Positions 1-8,031 of a DNA stretch of 64,000 bases are shown one piece after another. The translations under genes and the position numbers were made by a program. This DNA comes from Paracoccus thiocyanatus (GTDB lineage: Bacteria; Pseudomonadota; Alphaproteobacteria; Rhodobacterales; Rhodobacteraceae). The number at the start of each line of letters is the position of its first letter. Positions within the stretch are counted from its first letter, which is position 1. Below the pieces are notes generated by a model that saw only the letters and a list, made by a program, of their open reading frames with translations, was not told the DNA's origin and made no database searches. The stretch spans positions 62,001 through 126,000 of the forward strand of contig NZ_FTMK01000007.1 of the NCBI RefSeq assembly GCF_900156255.1. Direction: 5' to 3'.

Positions 1-368
1 GGATAGTCGATGCCCAGCGACAGGTGATAGGCGCTTTGCCGGTTCAGCCTGTCGATGCGAAAGACGCCCTCGGGGGTGCGGCCGTCCCCTTCGCGCAGCT
101 TGTCGCCCTGGGCCGCGAAGCCCAGCGCGATGCGAAAGGTCCGGGGCGGTCCGTCCTGCTGCCAGACGGTCATGCGCCGCGCGGCCTTCTCGACCAGGAT
201 GCGCCGCACGGGCGAGGCGATCTGACCGGCCTCCCCCTTGGACGGGCGATATTCGACGCTCGGCCGCGGCGGCCCCAGCGGACCCGGCGCCGGCGACCAA
301 AGCATCCACAGCGCCCAAAGCGCGGCCAGCAGGCACAGCGCCGCGAAAAATCCGCCAAGCCGGTTCAT
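1..368 (-). CDS. L,D-transpeptidase family protein (partial, cut by window edge)
   Basis: Only the first ~122 residues are visible; reading leftwards from ATG at 368 the gene leaves the window at base 1. One hydrophobic segment (about residues 6-23) is a signal anchor or signal peptide. After a proline-rich linker the YkuD-type fold begins, with RMTVWQQDG and the GDGRTPEGVFRI stretch typical of periplasmic L,D-transpeptidases, which crosslink peptidoglycan or attach proteins to it. The catalytic His/Cys region would lie beyond the edge. The start overlaps the stop of the patB-like gene (ATGA), so the two are probably cotranscribed. Confidence 0.75.
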   Translation of the reverse strand, partial: MNRLGGFFAALCLLAALWALWMLWSPAPGPLGPPRPSVEYRPSKGEAGQIASPVRRILVEKAARRMTVWQQDGPPRTFRIALGFAAQGDKLREGDGRTPEGVFRIDRLNRQSAYHLSLGIDY

Positions 369-1549
369 TGCAGGTCGCGGAACGCCTCTTGCAGCCGCGC
401 CACCGCCTCGGCCACCCGCGCCCGCGGCGTGGCCAGGTTGAAGCGCAGGAAATCCTCGCCGCCGCTGCCGAAGGTGCCGCCATGGTTGGCGGCGATGCGG
501 GCGCCCTGCTCGACGCGGCGGGTGAACGCAGGCCCCTCCATGCCGGTGCCCGAGAAATCCACCCAGGCCAGGTAGGTCGCCTGCAAGGGCATCGAGCGCA
601 GGCCGGGAATCGCATCCACCCCCTGGTCGAACAGCCGCCGGTTGCCGTCCAGATAGGCCAGCAGCGCATCGACCCAGGCCGCCCCCTCGGGGGAATAGGC
701 GGCGGCGACCATGCCCGGCCCGAACAGGCCGGGCGAGATGCCCTGGGCCGCCAGGCGGGTTTGCAGGCGCTTGCGCAACTGCTCGTCAGCGACGATCAGG
801 TTGCCGATATGGGCGCCAGCGATGTTGAAGGTCTTGGTGGCCGCGCTCAGCGTCACCAACCGCGGCGCGGCATCCGGCGCCACGGTCGCCAGCACGGAAT
901 GGCGCGGGCTGCCAGGCAGGACCAGGTCATGGTGGATCTCGTCCGAGACCAGGATCAGGTCATGGGCGGCGCAGAAATCGGCGACCTGGCGCAATTCCTC
1001 GGCGCTCCAGACCCGTCCGCCGGGGTTGTGGGGCGAACACAGGATCAGCATCCGCTCGCGCCCGGTCAGCAGCTTTTGCCAGTTTTCCCAGTCCATGCGG
1101 TACTGCCCGTCCTGCATGGCCAGCGGAAACTCGGCCACCTCGCGGCCTGCGGCGCGGATGACGCGGGCAAAGGCGTGATAGACCGGGGTCATGAGGATCA
1201 CCCGGTCGCCCGGCTGGGTAAAGGCATCGACGCAGACCGCCGTGCCGTTGACCAGCCCATGCGCCGACAGGATCCAGTCCGGCTGGATCTGCCAGCCGTG
1301 ACGGCTGTCCATCCACCAGCGGATCGCCTCTGTATAGGCGGCATTGGCGCCGGGATAGCCATAGATGCCATGGGCCGCCATCGCCTCGACCGCGCGCTGG
1401 ACGGCTGCTGGCGGGCGGAAATCCATATCCGCAACCCACATCGCGATCCCGTCCTGGGGCGAGACGCCATAGGCCGCCTGCATGTCGTCCCATTTCGAAC
1501 AGGCGGTGCCGGTGCGGTCGATGATCTCGTCGAAATCGGGCCGGGTCAT
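365..1549 (-). CDS. PatB/MalY-type PLP-dependent C-S lyase / aminotransferase
   Basis: A 394-residue fold-type I PLP enzyme. ATG at 1549 is chosen because the family homology (MTRPDFDEIIDRTGT) begins there and a GA-rich ribosome site precedes it; longer readings upstream are not protein-like. Family signatures include MWVADMDF near residue 40, SPHNPGGRVW in the middle, SDEIHHDL, and the PLP-lysine region SAATKTFNIAG. PatB/MalY proteins cleave C-S bonds of cystathionine or cysteine conjugates in the cytoplasm, and some act mainly as aminotransferases; the substrate cannot be told here. It is divergent from def across a 78-base gap. Confidence 0.88.
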   Translation of the reverse strand: MTRPDFDEIIDRTGTACSKWDDMQAAYGVSPQDGIAMWVADMDFRPPAAVQRAVEAMAAHGIYGYPGANAAYTEAIRWWMDSRHGWQIQPDWILSAHGLVNGTAVCVDAFTQPGDRVILMTPVYHAFARVIRAAGREVAEFPLAMQDGQYRMDWENWQKLLTGRERMLILCSPHNPGGRVWSAEELRQVADFCAAHDLILVSDEIHHDLVLPGSPRHSVLATVAPDAAPRLVTLSAATKTFNIAGAHIGNLIVADEQLRKRLQTRLAAQGISPGLFGPGMVAAAYSPEGAAWVDALLAYLDGNRRLFDQGVDAIPGLRSMPLQATYLAWVDFSGTGMEGPAFTRRVEQGARIAANHGGTFGSGGEDFLRFNLATPRARVAEAVARLQEAFRDLQ

Positions 1550-1627
1550 GGTTCCCCCTCGTTTTTCCGTTCCGGCGCAGCATAGCGGCTTGTTGCGCAA
1601 GGCCAAGCCTTGCCCTAGATCACGGGC

Positions 1628-2149
1628 ATGACATTGCGCAGCATCATCCTCCACCCCGATCCGCGGCTGAAGAAGCCCTGCGAGCCGGTAGCCCGCATCA
1701 CCCCCGAGGTCGAGACCCTGGCCGCCGACATGCTGGCCACCATGTATGACGCGCCGGGCGTGGGCCTGGCCGCGCCGCAGGTGGGCGTGCTGTCGCGGCT
1801 TTACGTCATGGATTGCGAAAAGGACCCCGAGGCCCCGCGCAATCCCATCGTCATGGTCAACCCCGAGATCACCTGGCGGTCCGAGGCGCTGAACACCTAT
1901 GAGGAAGGCTGCCTGTCCATCCCCGAGCAATATGCCGACGTGACCCGCCCGGCCCAGGTGCGCGTGCACTGGCTGGGCCTTGACGGCAAGACGCAGGAAC
2001 GCGAGTTCGACGGGCTCTGGGCCACCTGCGCCCAGCACGAGATCGACCACCTGGACGGCAAGCTGTTCCTGGATTACCTGAGCCCGATCAAGCGGCAGAT
2101 GATCACCCGCAAGATGGTCAAGCTGAAACGCGAACGCGGACGGGCCTAG
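1628..2149 (+). CDS. def: Peptide deformylase
   Basis: A 173-residue metalloenzyme of normal length that removes the formyl group from nascent N-terminal methionine. All three family motifs are present: GVGLAAPQVG (about residue 45), EEGCLSIP with the metal-binding Cys (about 97), and QHEIDHLDG with the two metal-binding His (about 138). The gene stands alone on the + strand; 200 bases downstream the integrated elements begin. Confidence 0.95.
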   Translation: MTLRSIILHPDPRLKKPCEPVARITPEVETLAADMLATMYDAPGVGLAAPQVGVLSRLYVMDCEKDPEAPRNPIVMVNPEITWRSEALNTYEEGCLSIPEQYADVTRPAQVRVHWLGLDGKTQEREFDGLWATCAQHEIDHLDGKLFLDYLSPIKRQMITRKMVKLKRERGRA

Positions 2150-2357
2150 CGGGTCCCGTCCTGGTCCATGCCAGCCAAGGCCGCCGCGCCGGCCATGAAC
2201 CCGGCCGCTTTGGCGTACGTTATCGTTTCGCCTGGGTGATGGGCCCGACCGGCAGGCCGGCCTGCTCCCGCGCAAGCGCGACAATGAGGCCGCCGCGGGC
2301 AAGGTCCGCATCGCGCGATCCGGGTCCGGGCCGCTAAGGGCGCGATGGTGGGGCTGC
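2150..2357. other. Host spacer between def and the first attachment site
   Basis: No gene is supported here. The stretch is GC-rich host sequence between the def stop and the left attachment core at 2358. Before integration it probably joined directly to the downstream side of the tRNA-Ser gene now at 46848-46937. Confidence 0.5.
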
Positions 2358-2380
2358 TTGGGGCGGTGGCGGACGGTGAG
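2358..2380. repeat. Attachment core, outer left end (attL)
   Basis: Bases 2358-2380 match 46839-46861 at 22 of 23 positions (one G/A difference at 2366). The right copy includes the CCA end, discriminator and acceptor strand of tRNA-Ser. This copy lacks the rest of the tRNA, as expected of the host-distal att site left by integration into a tRNA 3' end. Confidence 0.85.
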
Positions 2381-2740
2381 TCCGTAATTTATCAACAAAT
2401 ATCAGCAAAAACAACGCACTGCAAGATTCGCGTGCCGCATTTTTTGTGGTGCAGAATGCGCCGCAATCGCGGGTCGTAAGGTCCCCGTAGCGCGCGCCCT
2501 ACCCCAGCATATCACGCACCGCCAGGGAACCGAACTCTCGATGGCGGAACGCCCGAACCGCCGCGGGGAACTACCCGTCGCGGTGGTGATCTGCGACCGC
2601 GCCGTCCGGGGCCGCGCGGTCTATCCCGGCCAGTCGCCTGCGGCCGTCGCCGCGCGCCTCGGCGCCGAGGTCGCGACGAAGCGCGCCACTCTGAGCATCA
2701 CCGAACTGGTGGCCGAATACGAGGACAAGCGCGCCGCGCT
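2381..2740. other. AT-rich attP-arm region and gene-poor stretch
   Basis: The first ~80 bases are AT-rich, unlike the flanks, and carry one GTGGTGCA at 2446-2453, matching two copies near the other end of element A; this is a likely arm-type integrase site. No intact gene is seen from 2460 to 2740. The frame continuing from the pseudogene at 2741 stops looking protein-like. Confidence 0.5.
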
Positions 2741-3479
2741 GCTCGATCCCGGAATCCGCCACCGACGCCAGATCATGGGCCTGGGTCTTGTCGATCACGC
2801 CCAATTCATAGCCCTGCTGCATGGCACGCCGCTCTTCGCCGGACAGGGTGGCCGAGTTCTCCGCGCTCCAGGTATCGGTCCAGACGGGCACGCCCTTGAC
2901 CTGCTTTGCGACCTTTCCCTGCCCGCGCATGAAGTCGCGCGACGCGCGCGCCAGGGCCCGCGTCACGCCCGAGACGCCCGCTTTCCTGTAGCGCGCCGAC
3001 ATCAGCGGCACCCCGACGACGGTGGTCTGCGTCAGGTTGATCGCGGCCGCAGCCGGGTTCGCCGCAAGAGACCAGACGAACGCCATGGTCGTGGCCTTTG
3101 TCACCCACTGGTTGTTGGTCGGTGACATGGTGAAGGCATGGCGCTGCTTCATCTCGCGCACCACGAAACCGGCCCGGTTCGGATCGGGCGCTGATTTTGC
3201 CTGTTCCTCGGCCACTGCCAGCGATTCTTCCATCTGGGTGCCGTAGCGCAGGCGCGCGGTCTGGTGCGCGCCGTGGAACATGGCCGACGAGAAGGCGCGG
3301 ATCGCATCCTGGTTGAAGCCCAGCCGGTTCTTGCGGTGGATGCGGCTGGTGCGCATCGACTGGTCCGGCAGGGTTTCCAGCCAGCGCTGCCACACCGCGT
3401 CCATCATCTCGCGCGACGCGCCGGCCTCCATCAGCAAGCCCTCGACGTCGGACAGGAAGCGTGGATCTGCTCGTCCGTG
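2741..3479 (-). pseudogene. Fragment of a very large phage polyvalent (PLxRFG-like) protein
   Basis: About 245 codons read as good protein, including AFTMSPTNNQWVTKA and ANPAAAAINLTQT. This resembles an internal block of giant phage proteins several thousand residues long that carry PLxRFG or polyvalent domains. Both ends are lost: leftward of about 2741 the frame becomes arginine-rich and random, and rightward of about 3479 it is unlike protein. No start with a ribosome site is visible. The family assignment is from memory of the motif style and is moderate; that it is a fragment is clear. Confidence 0.5.
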
Positions 3480-3522
3480 AATCTCGTTCGCTTCATTGTC
3501 CGTCCTCAAGGTGGGGCGGACG

Positions 3523-3960
3523 CTAATCGAGCGTGGAGGAAAAATCCCGTGGCAGGTCACCGTGGTTGTTGGATATCTCTGCCGTCTGCGTAGCGGAATC
3601 GATCGAGGCCACCTGCGGCTTGGCGGTGTTGCCGGTGCCTGCGATGTTCTTGTTCGCGCTGCTGTGGTCGACCGTCTGTCTGGTGTTGGCATCGTCGCGA
3701 TTTGTGCGGCGATAGCGCTGCCCGGCCTCGCGATAGACAGGCTGCAACAGTTTGCGCAGGCCCTCTTCCAGGTCGGGATGGAACAGGATGCGCGACTTCT
3801 TCACGTCGATCCTGAACGCTTCGTCAAGCGCGTGGCCGAAATCGAACTCGATGCGCAGCAGTGATGTATGTGGTTCGGGAAAGCCGAAGACATCCAGCCA
3901 TCCGCCATCCTGGATCAGGCGGCCTTCGCGGTAGACATAGAAACCCTGCGCCCGATTGGC
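3523..3960 (-). pseudogene. C-terminal fragment resembling GHKL (MORC/Hsp90-like) ATPase
   Basis: The frame reads QGFYVYREGRLIQDGGW followed by a stretch containing LDEAFRIDVKKSRI and a charged tail. This pattern resembles the transducer part of GHKL ATPases found in some DNA-repair and defence clusters. The ATP-binding N-terminus is absent: immediately upstream, the sequence switches to the start of a metallophosphoesterase in another frame. The last ~60 residues (Asn/Thr-rich) may not belong to the original protein. Family assignment is tentative. Confidence 0.4.
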
Positions 3961-3963
3961 TGG

Positions 3964-4085
3964 ACCCGGGCTCGGCATTCGGCCAACAAGTGGGCGTTCA
4001 TCGCGGCCACATCCGGGAACGGACGGTCGCAGAAACCGATGATCCGATCATGGCCATAATGCGGATCGGCGGTGAACCAGTGCAT
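3964..4085 (-). pseudogene. N-terminal fragment of a metallophosphoesterase
   Basis: From ATG at 4085 the reading is MHWFTADPHYGHDRIIGFCDRP and on to about residue 40. It has the D-x-H and GH metal-binding signature of calcineurin-like phosphoesterases (TADPHYGH). It then runs into the GHKL-like fragment in a different frame, so at most 40 of the usual ~170 residues remain. The start has an AGGAGG-like site just upstream, inside the end of the preceding broken gene. Confidence 0.6.
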
Positions 4086-4087
4086 TT

Positions 4088-4479
4088 TTACTCCTCCTTC
4101 CCGGAGGCGGCCCGGTCCGCCGCGTCGATCTTGCGCACCCGCTTGATATATTCGGCCAGCAGTTGCGCCAGAAGCGCGGGATCGTCGATGTTGATGAAAC
4201 CGGGAAGGGTGAACCGGATGACGTCGGCCTCAGTGTTCTTCCCGTTCAGGGATTCCGCCAATTCCGCCTCGAGGGCGTCGATGGATCGGCCGAGCCGATA
4301 CCATCTTGACGCGGTTCGTGCCCAGCCGGCCTCGGGATCGATCCCGACGAGCTGCGAGGTGGTGATGCTCGCAGTGCCGAGGAGCGGGTGAGCTTGTTCT
4401 TCGCAACGGGCGTAACCGAAGTTGTCGCGCAGCCTGCGACCGCCAAGACGGCCGCCATTTTTCCAATTTTCGTAAACAT
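4088..4479 (-). pseudogene. Frameshifted small lipoprotein-like gene
   Basis: The start at 4479 has a GAGAGGG site six bases away and encodes MFTKIGKMAAVLAVAGC, a lipoprotein signal with a lipobox Cys. After about residue 30 this frame degenerates. A neighbouring frame then reads as sensible protein (GIDPEAGWARTASRWYRLG, then GFINIDDPALLAQLLAEY) to a TAA at 4088. A single-base indel around 4370-4400 would join the two into a protein of ~130 residues. Alternatively the second frame, open from 4489 but lacking a start, is an independent truncated gene. Function unknown. Confidence 0.45.
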
Positions 4480-4673
4480 CACAACCCTCTCACAGATGGG
4501 TGACGATGTGATCGCTGTTATGCTAGTTGTCAACTCTCGGCCTTTGGCCGTTTCGGTTCAATCTGTTGGCCCGTAGCCGGATCGAACCCGATTGCCGCAA
4601 GCGCCTCCGCCGCAACGCTGGGGAAACGGCCGCTGTCGCCTGGGAACCGCCACTCCCCTCTTGAGAAACAACC

Positions 4674-5309
4674 GTGCCCCGTGCGATAATCAGGTCACGG
4701 CATGTCTCGGTTGAGATCGGCCGCAGCACCTGGCAGGGCCCGGCCGAGGAAGCGCCGCGGCTGGCGCACATCACCCAAGACGATCTTGTCTCTGCTCTGG
4801 AGCAGATCGAGATGCTTACCGCCACCGGCACGGAGCTGGACCCAGAGACGGCCATGCATGTCCACCTAATCGCCGGCATTGGCCGAGCGACTCATGATCG
4901 ATGGACACCCCTCTACGCCCACCCACCCGAGCGCGGCGGGGACGTGCAGGAGGCGCGGTCCTGCGAGGCAGGGCTGACGGTTGAGCAAGTCCAGAAAGCG
5001 TGGACAGCAGAGCGAGATCGGCTGACCAAGAAAACAATCGGCTGGAAATGCTTTGCACAGGGCAAGCTGATTTCTGACCTTCAAATCGAGATTGCCGCCC
5101 TGACGCCAGCCCCGCAGCCCAGTGAGACGGTCGTAGAAGCGGCGCGCGAACTGCTCGACGGAGCCAGCACCACCTACCGCGCCGGGCATGGCCGTAAAGA
5201 CGGCATTGAGGCTGATGACGGTGAGATGTGCTACATCGTCCATAGCGACCTGATGCACGCGCTCGAAGCCGCCCTGCGCGCCCTGTCGGGAAGGATTGAT
5301 GCCTCTTGA
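4674..5309 (+). CDS. Phage-type hypothetical protein sharing a motif with element B
   Basis: A 211-residue protein of unknown function. Its N-terminus contains VSVEIGRSTWQG, nearly the same as the start of the 44298-45083 protein in element B, and both end in an ALRALxGR-like tail, so the two are distant relatives exchanged between prophages. The middle has a charged stretch (LTVEQVQKAWTAERDRL) but no catalytic motif I can name. It overlaps the next small gene by 11 bases, forming a three-gene operon. Confidence 0.65.
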   Translation: MPRAIIRSRHVSVEIGRSTWQGPAEEAPRLAHITQDDLVSALEQIEMLTATGTELDPETAMHVHLIAGIGRATHDRWTPLYAHPPERGGDVQEARSCEAGLTVEQVQKAWTAERDRLTKKTIGWKCFAQGKLISDLQIEIAALTPAPQPSETVVEAARELLDGASTTYRAGHGRKDGIEADDGEMCYIVHSDLMHALEAALRALSGRIDAS

Positions 5310-5526
5310 TGGAACCCCGCAGCGGATCAGCCCGGCTTTCATGGCCGATCTGGAGCGGGCGCATCTGATCCTGGCTCGCGTGGTGGAACAGGACATTGCC
5401 GCTCTGCCGATCTTCGAGCGGCTGGATGCCGAATTGCTGGCGGCTCGTGCCGAGATGGCGGCCAGGCGCATGGATGATCCCCGCGCCCGCGCCCGCGCGC
5501 TGGCGCAGGCCAGGAAAGCGAACTGA
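5299..5526 (+). CDS. Small hypothetical protein (75 aa)
   Basis: Starts at ATG 5299 inside the end of the upstream gene and ends with a 1-base overlap (TGATG) with the following gene. Predicted mostly alpha-helical and Arg/Ala-rich, with no recognisable domain. The translational coupling on both sides supports it as real. Function unknown. Confidence 0.6.
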   Translation: MPLDGTPQRISPAFMADLERAHLILARVVEQDIAALPIFERLDAELLAARAEMAARRMDDPRARARALAQARKAN

Positions 5527-5789
5527 TGGCCGAGTTCTTCGACCAACTGGTTACGCTTTGCGGCCCTGAAATGAACGCAGCAATGAAAGATGGCGATCTC
5601 GACCGGGCGGGCGCGGTGATTGAAGGCTTGGCCACGATGCTTGGTCGATCCATTGCCCGCGCCGCCGGCGGCGATACTCGCGAGATCGACAAGATGCTGA
5701 CGGCCTGCGAACAGCATGTCGCGGCAGAAGCGGCGGGAATTGCGGGCGTGATGAACCTGGCAAAGGCGTTGCGCGCCCACCGGGGCTAG
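5526..5789 (+). CDS. Small hypothetical protein (87 aa)
   Basis: Coupled to the preceding gene by TGATG. The protein (MAEFFDQLVTLCGPEMN...) is helical and acidic, without a known motif. Its stop overlaps the stop of the convergent integrase gene by a few bases, so the element is tightly packed here. Function unknown. Confidence 0.6.
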   Translation: MAEFFDQLVTLCGPEMNAAMKDGDLDRAGAVIEGLATMLGRSIARAAGGDTREIDKMLTACEQHVAAEAAGIAGVMNLAKALRAHRG

Positions 5790-7075
5790 AGCGCCAGCGG
5801 CAGCAGCAGGCCGTGGACATGCTCCATGTCCGAGCCCTTGCCGTATCTCTCGCGCTTCAGACCGTGGCCCATGAGGTCGCGCCTGATGCGCTCGTCTATC
5901 CCCGCCGTCAGCATCCGGTCCTCGAAGGCATGCCTGAGCGAATACATGGAATGTTGCTCCGTTTCGAGCAGCCCGTTCTCGGCCAGGAACTTGTTCACCG
6001 TCGCGCTAAGGGTCGCGCTTTTCTGCGCATAGGTCGGGAAGCCGCCTGGCATGGCCCGAATCGCCTCAATGCTCACGCCGGTCAGCGGGATATACCGCTC
6101 GCTGTGTCGGTTCTTCAGGTGCCGGTTCGCGTTGGGCTGGATGATGATGTGCGGCACCTTTCCATCCAGCCGGATTTCCTCGGGCAGCAAGCCTGCAATT
6201 TCGGACGGCCGCGCGCCGGTGTTGACCATGACCAGCAGGATAGTGCGGGCCTCGATGTTCAAGCCGCTCAGGGCGTCACGAGCCAGCAGCTTTTCCTTGA
6301 TCCATTTATCGCTGAACGGCGGCCGGGTCGCCTTCTTGCCCTTGCTGGCCGAAAGCGCCAGCCCGTCCGTATCGAAACGAAGGGCTATACCCTTGGCCTG
6401 CGCGACAGCGCGCCACATCGCGCCGAGATAGATGAAGTCCTTGTTGGCCGATTCCGCCTTCACCTCGCCCGCCGCGACCCGTTCCAGCCATTTCGCCCGG
6501 AAAGCGAACATGTCGTCAGTGGTCACATCCGCAAGCTGCTTGTTCCCGATCACGGCGATGAAATTGTTCGTGGCCTTCAAGCGCGGGGCCTTGTGGCGCC
6601 GCAGCTGATCCGGGCTCTTTCCGACGATCCGGTCGCCCGCCACCCGGTAAAATTCATCATAGGCTTGGGAAACCGTCAGCGCCGGGGTTGGGACCAGCCC
6701 AAGCGCAGCCTCGGCTTCCTTCATGTCGAGCCGGCCGCGTTTGTCCACGATAGATTCGACGCGCTTCAGGATTTCTTCAAGCGGCAACCGTGCAACCTCT
6801 GGCGCGTCCAGATAGCGATAACCCCGCCGTTGCGCCAGGTTCCGCGCCGCCTTCATCCGCGCCTCGCCCTCCGTGTCGTGGCCGTCCAGCTTGGCCTCCC
6901 AAGCCTCGATCATCTGCGCCCAGACCTCCGGGGCCTTCCGGCGGGCAACGTCGAAGCTGTCTGTCGCCAGCGATATGTGGACCAGTTCCTTATGCTCGAT
7001 CACCGAATACCGGATCGGCACCCGCTTCCGCAGATAATAGGTATCGCCGCGCAGGGTCGGAGTGATCTTTTTCAT
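5786..7075 (-). CDS. Tyrosine recombinase integrase of element A
   Basis: A phage-type integrase of 429 residues. ATG 7075 (MKKITPTLRGDTYYLRKRVP) is preferred over an upstream ATG because the N-terminal DNA-binding domain begins there. The catalytic set is visible: Arg in NTGARPSEIAGL, SLRHAF (His-x-x-Arg region), LMGHG and the likely nucleophile Tyr in RERYGKG near the C-terminus. It is transcribed away from the core at 7237-7250, with GTGGTGCA repeats between, as in integrases that bind next to their own promoter. Appears intact although the cargo of element A is broken. Confidence 0.9.
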   Translation of the reverse strand: MKKITPTLRGDTYYLRKRVPIRYSVIEHKELVHISLATDSFDVARRKAPEVWAQMIEAWEAKLDGHDTEGEARMKAARNLAQRRGYRYLDAPEVARLPLEEILKRVESIVDKRGRLDMKEAEAALGLVPTPALTVSQAYDEFYRVAGDRIVGKSPDQLRRHKAPRLKATNNFIAVIGNKQLADVTTDDMFAFRAKWLERVAAGEVKAESANKDFIYLGAMWRAVAQAKGIALRFDTDGLALSASKGKKATRPPFSDKWIKEKLLARDALSGLNIEARTILLVMVNTGARPSEIAGLLPEEIRLDGKVPHIIIQPNANRHLKNRHSERYIPLTGVSIEAIRAMPGGFPTYAQKSATLSATVNKFLAENGLLETEQHSMYSLRHAFEDRMLTAGIDERIRRDLMGHGLKRERYGKGSDMEHVHGLLLPLAL

Positions 7076-7128
7076 GCCGCCATATTGCGCCAGATCGTCC
7101 AGAAAGCAAGGTTGACGTGCGACAAAAT

Positions 7129-7148
7129 GTGGTGCAAAAAGTGGTGCA
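7129..7148. repeat. Paired GTGGTGCA repeats, likely arm-type integrase sites (element A)
   Basis: GTGGTGCA occurs at 7129-7136 and 7141-7148, twelve bases apart (about one helical turn), between the integrase start and the core at 7237. A third copy sits inside the other end at 2446-2453. Direct repeats in these positions are the usual pattern for arm sites of tyrosine integrases. Confidence 0.55.
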
Positions 7149-7236
7149 ATACAAGCCGATTTCGGCACCCATTGCAGGAGGCAACGGATGAATCCCTTAG
7201 TTTTCAAGTCTTTAAGGGGCGAGAAAATGGGGAAAT

Positions 7237-7250
7237 TGGCGGACGGTGAG
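7237..7250. repeat. Internal attachment core between elements A and B
   Basis: The 14 bases TGGCGGACGGTGAG are identical to the central part of the outer cores (2367-2380 and 46848-46861). They mark the junction of the tandem elements. Confidence 0.8.
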
Positions 7251-7294
7251 GAACCGAACTAATCTTTAACTTTCAATCATCAAAGAGGGATGAT

Positions 7295-7345
7295 GATACA
7301 AAATCATTCCGGAAGAAATCAATAGGTTGCGCAGAGGATTGTATC
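7295..7345. repeat. GATACAA / TTGTATC repeats, likely arm sites (element B, left)
   Basis: GATACAA at 7295-7301 and its inverse TTGTATC at 7339-7345, about 45 and 90 bases inside the core. The same pair occurs at 46778-46804 beside the other end, in the opposite order. An 11-base stretch ATTGTATCACC is identical at 7338 and 46777. Confidence 0.55.
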
Positions 7346-7631
7346 ACCGTCTGGCGGTCTGGAAGTCCCTCAACCGCGTCAACGGCGGATGCCCTTCGAT
7401 CCGGATTGCCAGATACTCTCCATCCTCGACTGGCGCCGTCCTGACGCACTTCCAATGGTCGCTCTTATCGCCAGGGTGCCTGAGCTGGGCGCCCCACCAG
7501 CCGTCCTCGCGCTGGAGCAGATCGACGATCAGGGCATCCGGGAAAGCTTCCGCGATATAGCTGCGTACCAGATCCTCCTCGGCATCCTCGGGGCCGTAGC
7601 CTTTCACATCCCACACAGCACGTCCTCCCAT
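7344..7631 (-). CDS. Hypothetical protein (95 aa), second gene of SOS-linked operon
   Basis: A 95-residue soluble protein (MGGRAVWDVKGYGPEDAEED...) with no recognised domain. It follows the 7640-7960 gene after eight bases on the same strand, so it should be transcribed from the SOS-box region at 7981. Its 3' end touches the TTGTATC repeat that is a likely integrase arm site. Function unknown. Confidence 0.6.
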   Translation of the reverse strand: MGGRAVWDVKGYGPEDAEEDLVRSYIAEAFPDALIVDLLQREDGWWGAQLRHPGDKSDHWKCVRTAPVEDGEYLAIRIEGHPPLTRLRDFQTARR

Positions 7632-7639
7632 CGTGAAAA

Positions 7640-7960
7640 TCAGCGTCCCGGAAGCCTAACGCCAATGCCGGCCCTTAGTGCCGTGGCGATCCGCTGAAGC
7701 TCGGCCGAGCGCAGGCCGGGATTGGGCATAGCAAGGGCTTTGCTCCAGGCCTTGGCCAGCATCGGGCCTTTCGGGTGCGCAGCAGCAGTACGCGCCAGCG
7801 CCCCCTCCAGTTCAGGATCACCCCGCAGGTCGTCGTTCATCGTGTCGATGACAGCGCCATCGAGGCGCGCCATGGCCAGTGCCAGCGCCTCGTCATCGGC
7901 GATCTGTTCCGACCACGCGCCGCCGAATGAGACGTTGCCGAGCTGTTGCTTCCTGTCCAT
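7640..7960 (-). CDS. Hypothetical protein (106 aa), divergent from Y-family polymerase
   Basis: A helical, Ala-rich protein of unknown family (starts MDRKQQLGNVSFGG). It is transcribed leftward from the same short intergenic region as the polymerase at 8032. A GAAC-N7-GAAC SOS box lies 21 bases before its start, which predicts LexA control. Its partner downstream is also unknown. This position next to a translesion polymerase gene hints at an accessory role in mutagenesis, but nothing in the sequence proves that. Confidence 0.65.
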   Translation of the reverse strand: MDRKQQLGNVSFGGAWSEQIADDEALALAMARLDGAVIDTMNDDLRGDPELEGALARTAAAHPKGPMLAKAWSKALAMPNPGLRSAELQRIATALRAGIGVRLPGR

Positions 7961-7980
7961 TTCGCCCTCTTGCCTGATGA

Positions 7981-7995
7981 GAACATAAGTAGAAC
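7981..7995. promoter_or_regulatory. SOS box GAAC-N7-GAAC
   Basis: The sequence GAAC ATAAGTA GAAC is an exact match to the alphaproteobacterial LexA box (GTTC-N7-GTTC on the other strand). It lies in the AT-richer 71-base gap between divergent genes, so it can control both. About two such matches are expected by chance in 64 kb, so position is the main support. Confidence 0.75.
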
Positions 7996-8031
7996 ATTAA
8001 CGGCCCGATGAACATCCGCAGGATCTAGAGA

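Larger units (their letters stand above)
2358..7250. mobile_element. Element A: decayed integrative element at tRNA-Ser
   Basis: Bounded by tRNA-Ser-derived cores at 2358-2380 and 7237-7250. It holds an intact tyrosine integrase (5786-7075), three small genes on the other strand (4674-5789) and a leftward row of broken genes (2741-4479). GTGGTGCA repeats lie inside both ends. The cargo fragments belong to unrelated families, so the element looks like a prophage or island reduced by deletions. It abuts element B in tandem. Confidence 0.75.

Noticed and set aside
2526..7260. GGAACCGAACT repeated at 2526-2536 and 7250-7260, the first resembling a tRNA T-arm.
   Set aside because: Eleven bases could match by chance or be a decayed tRNA end; the position relative to the cores is not symmetrical, so I do not call it an att boundary.
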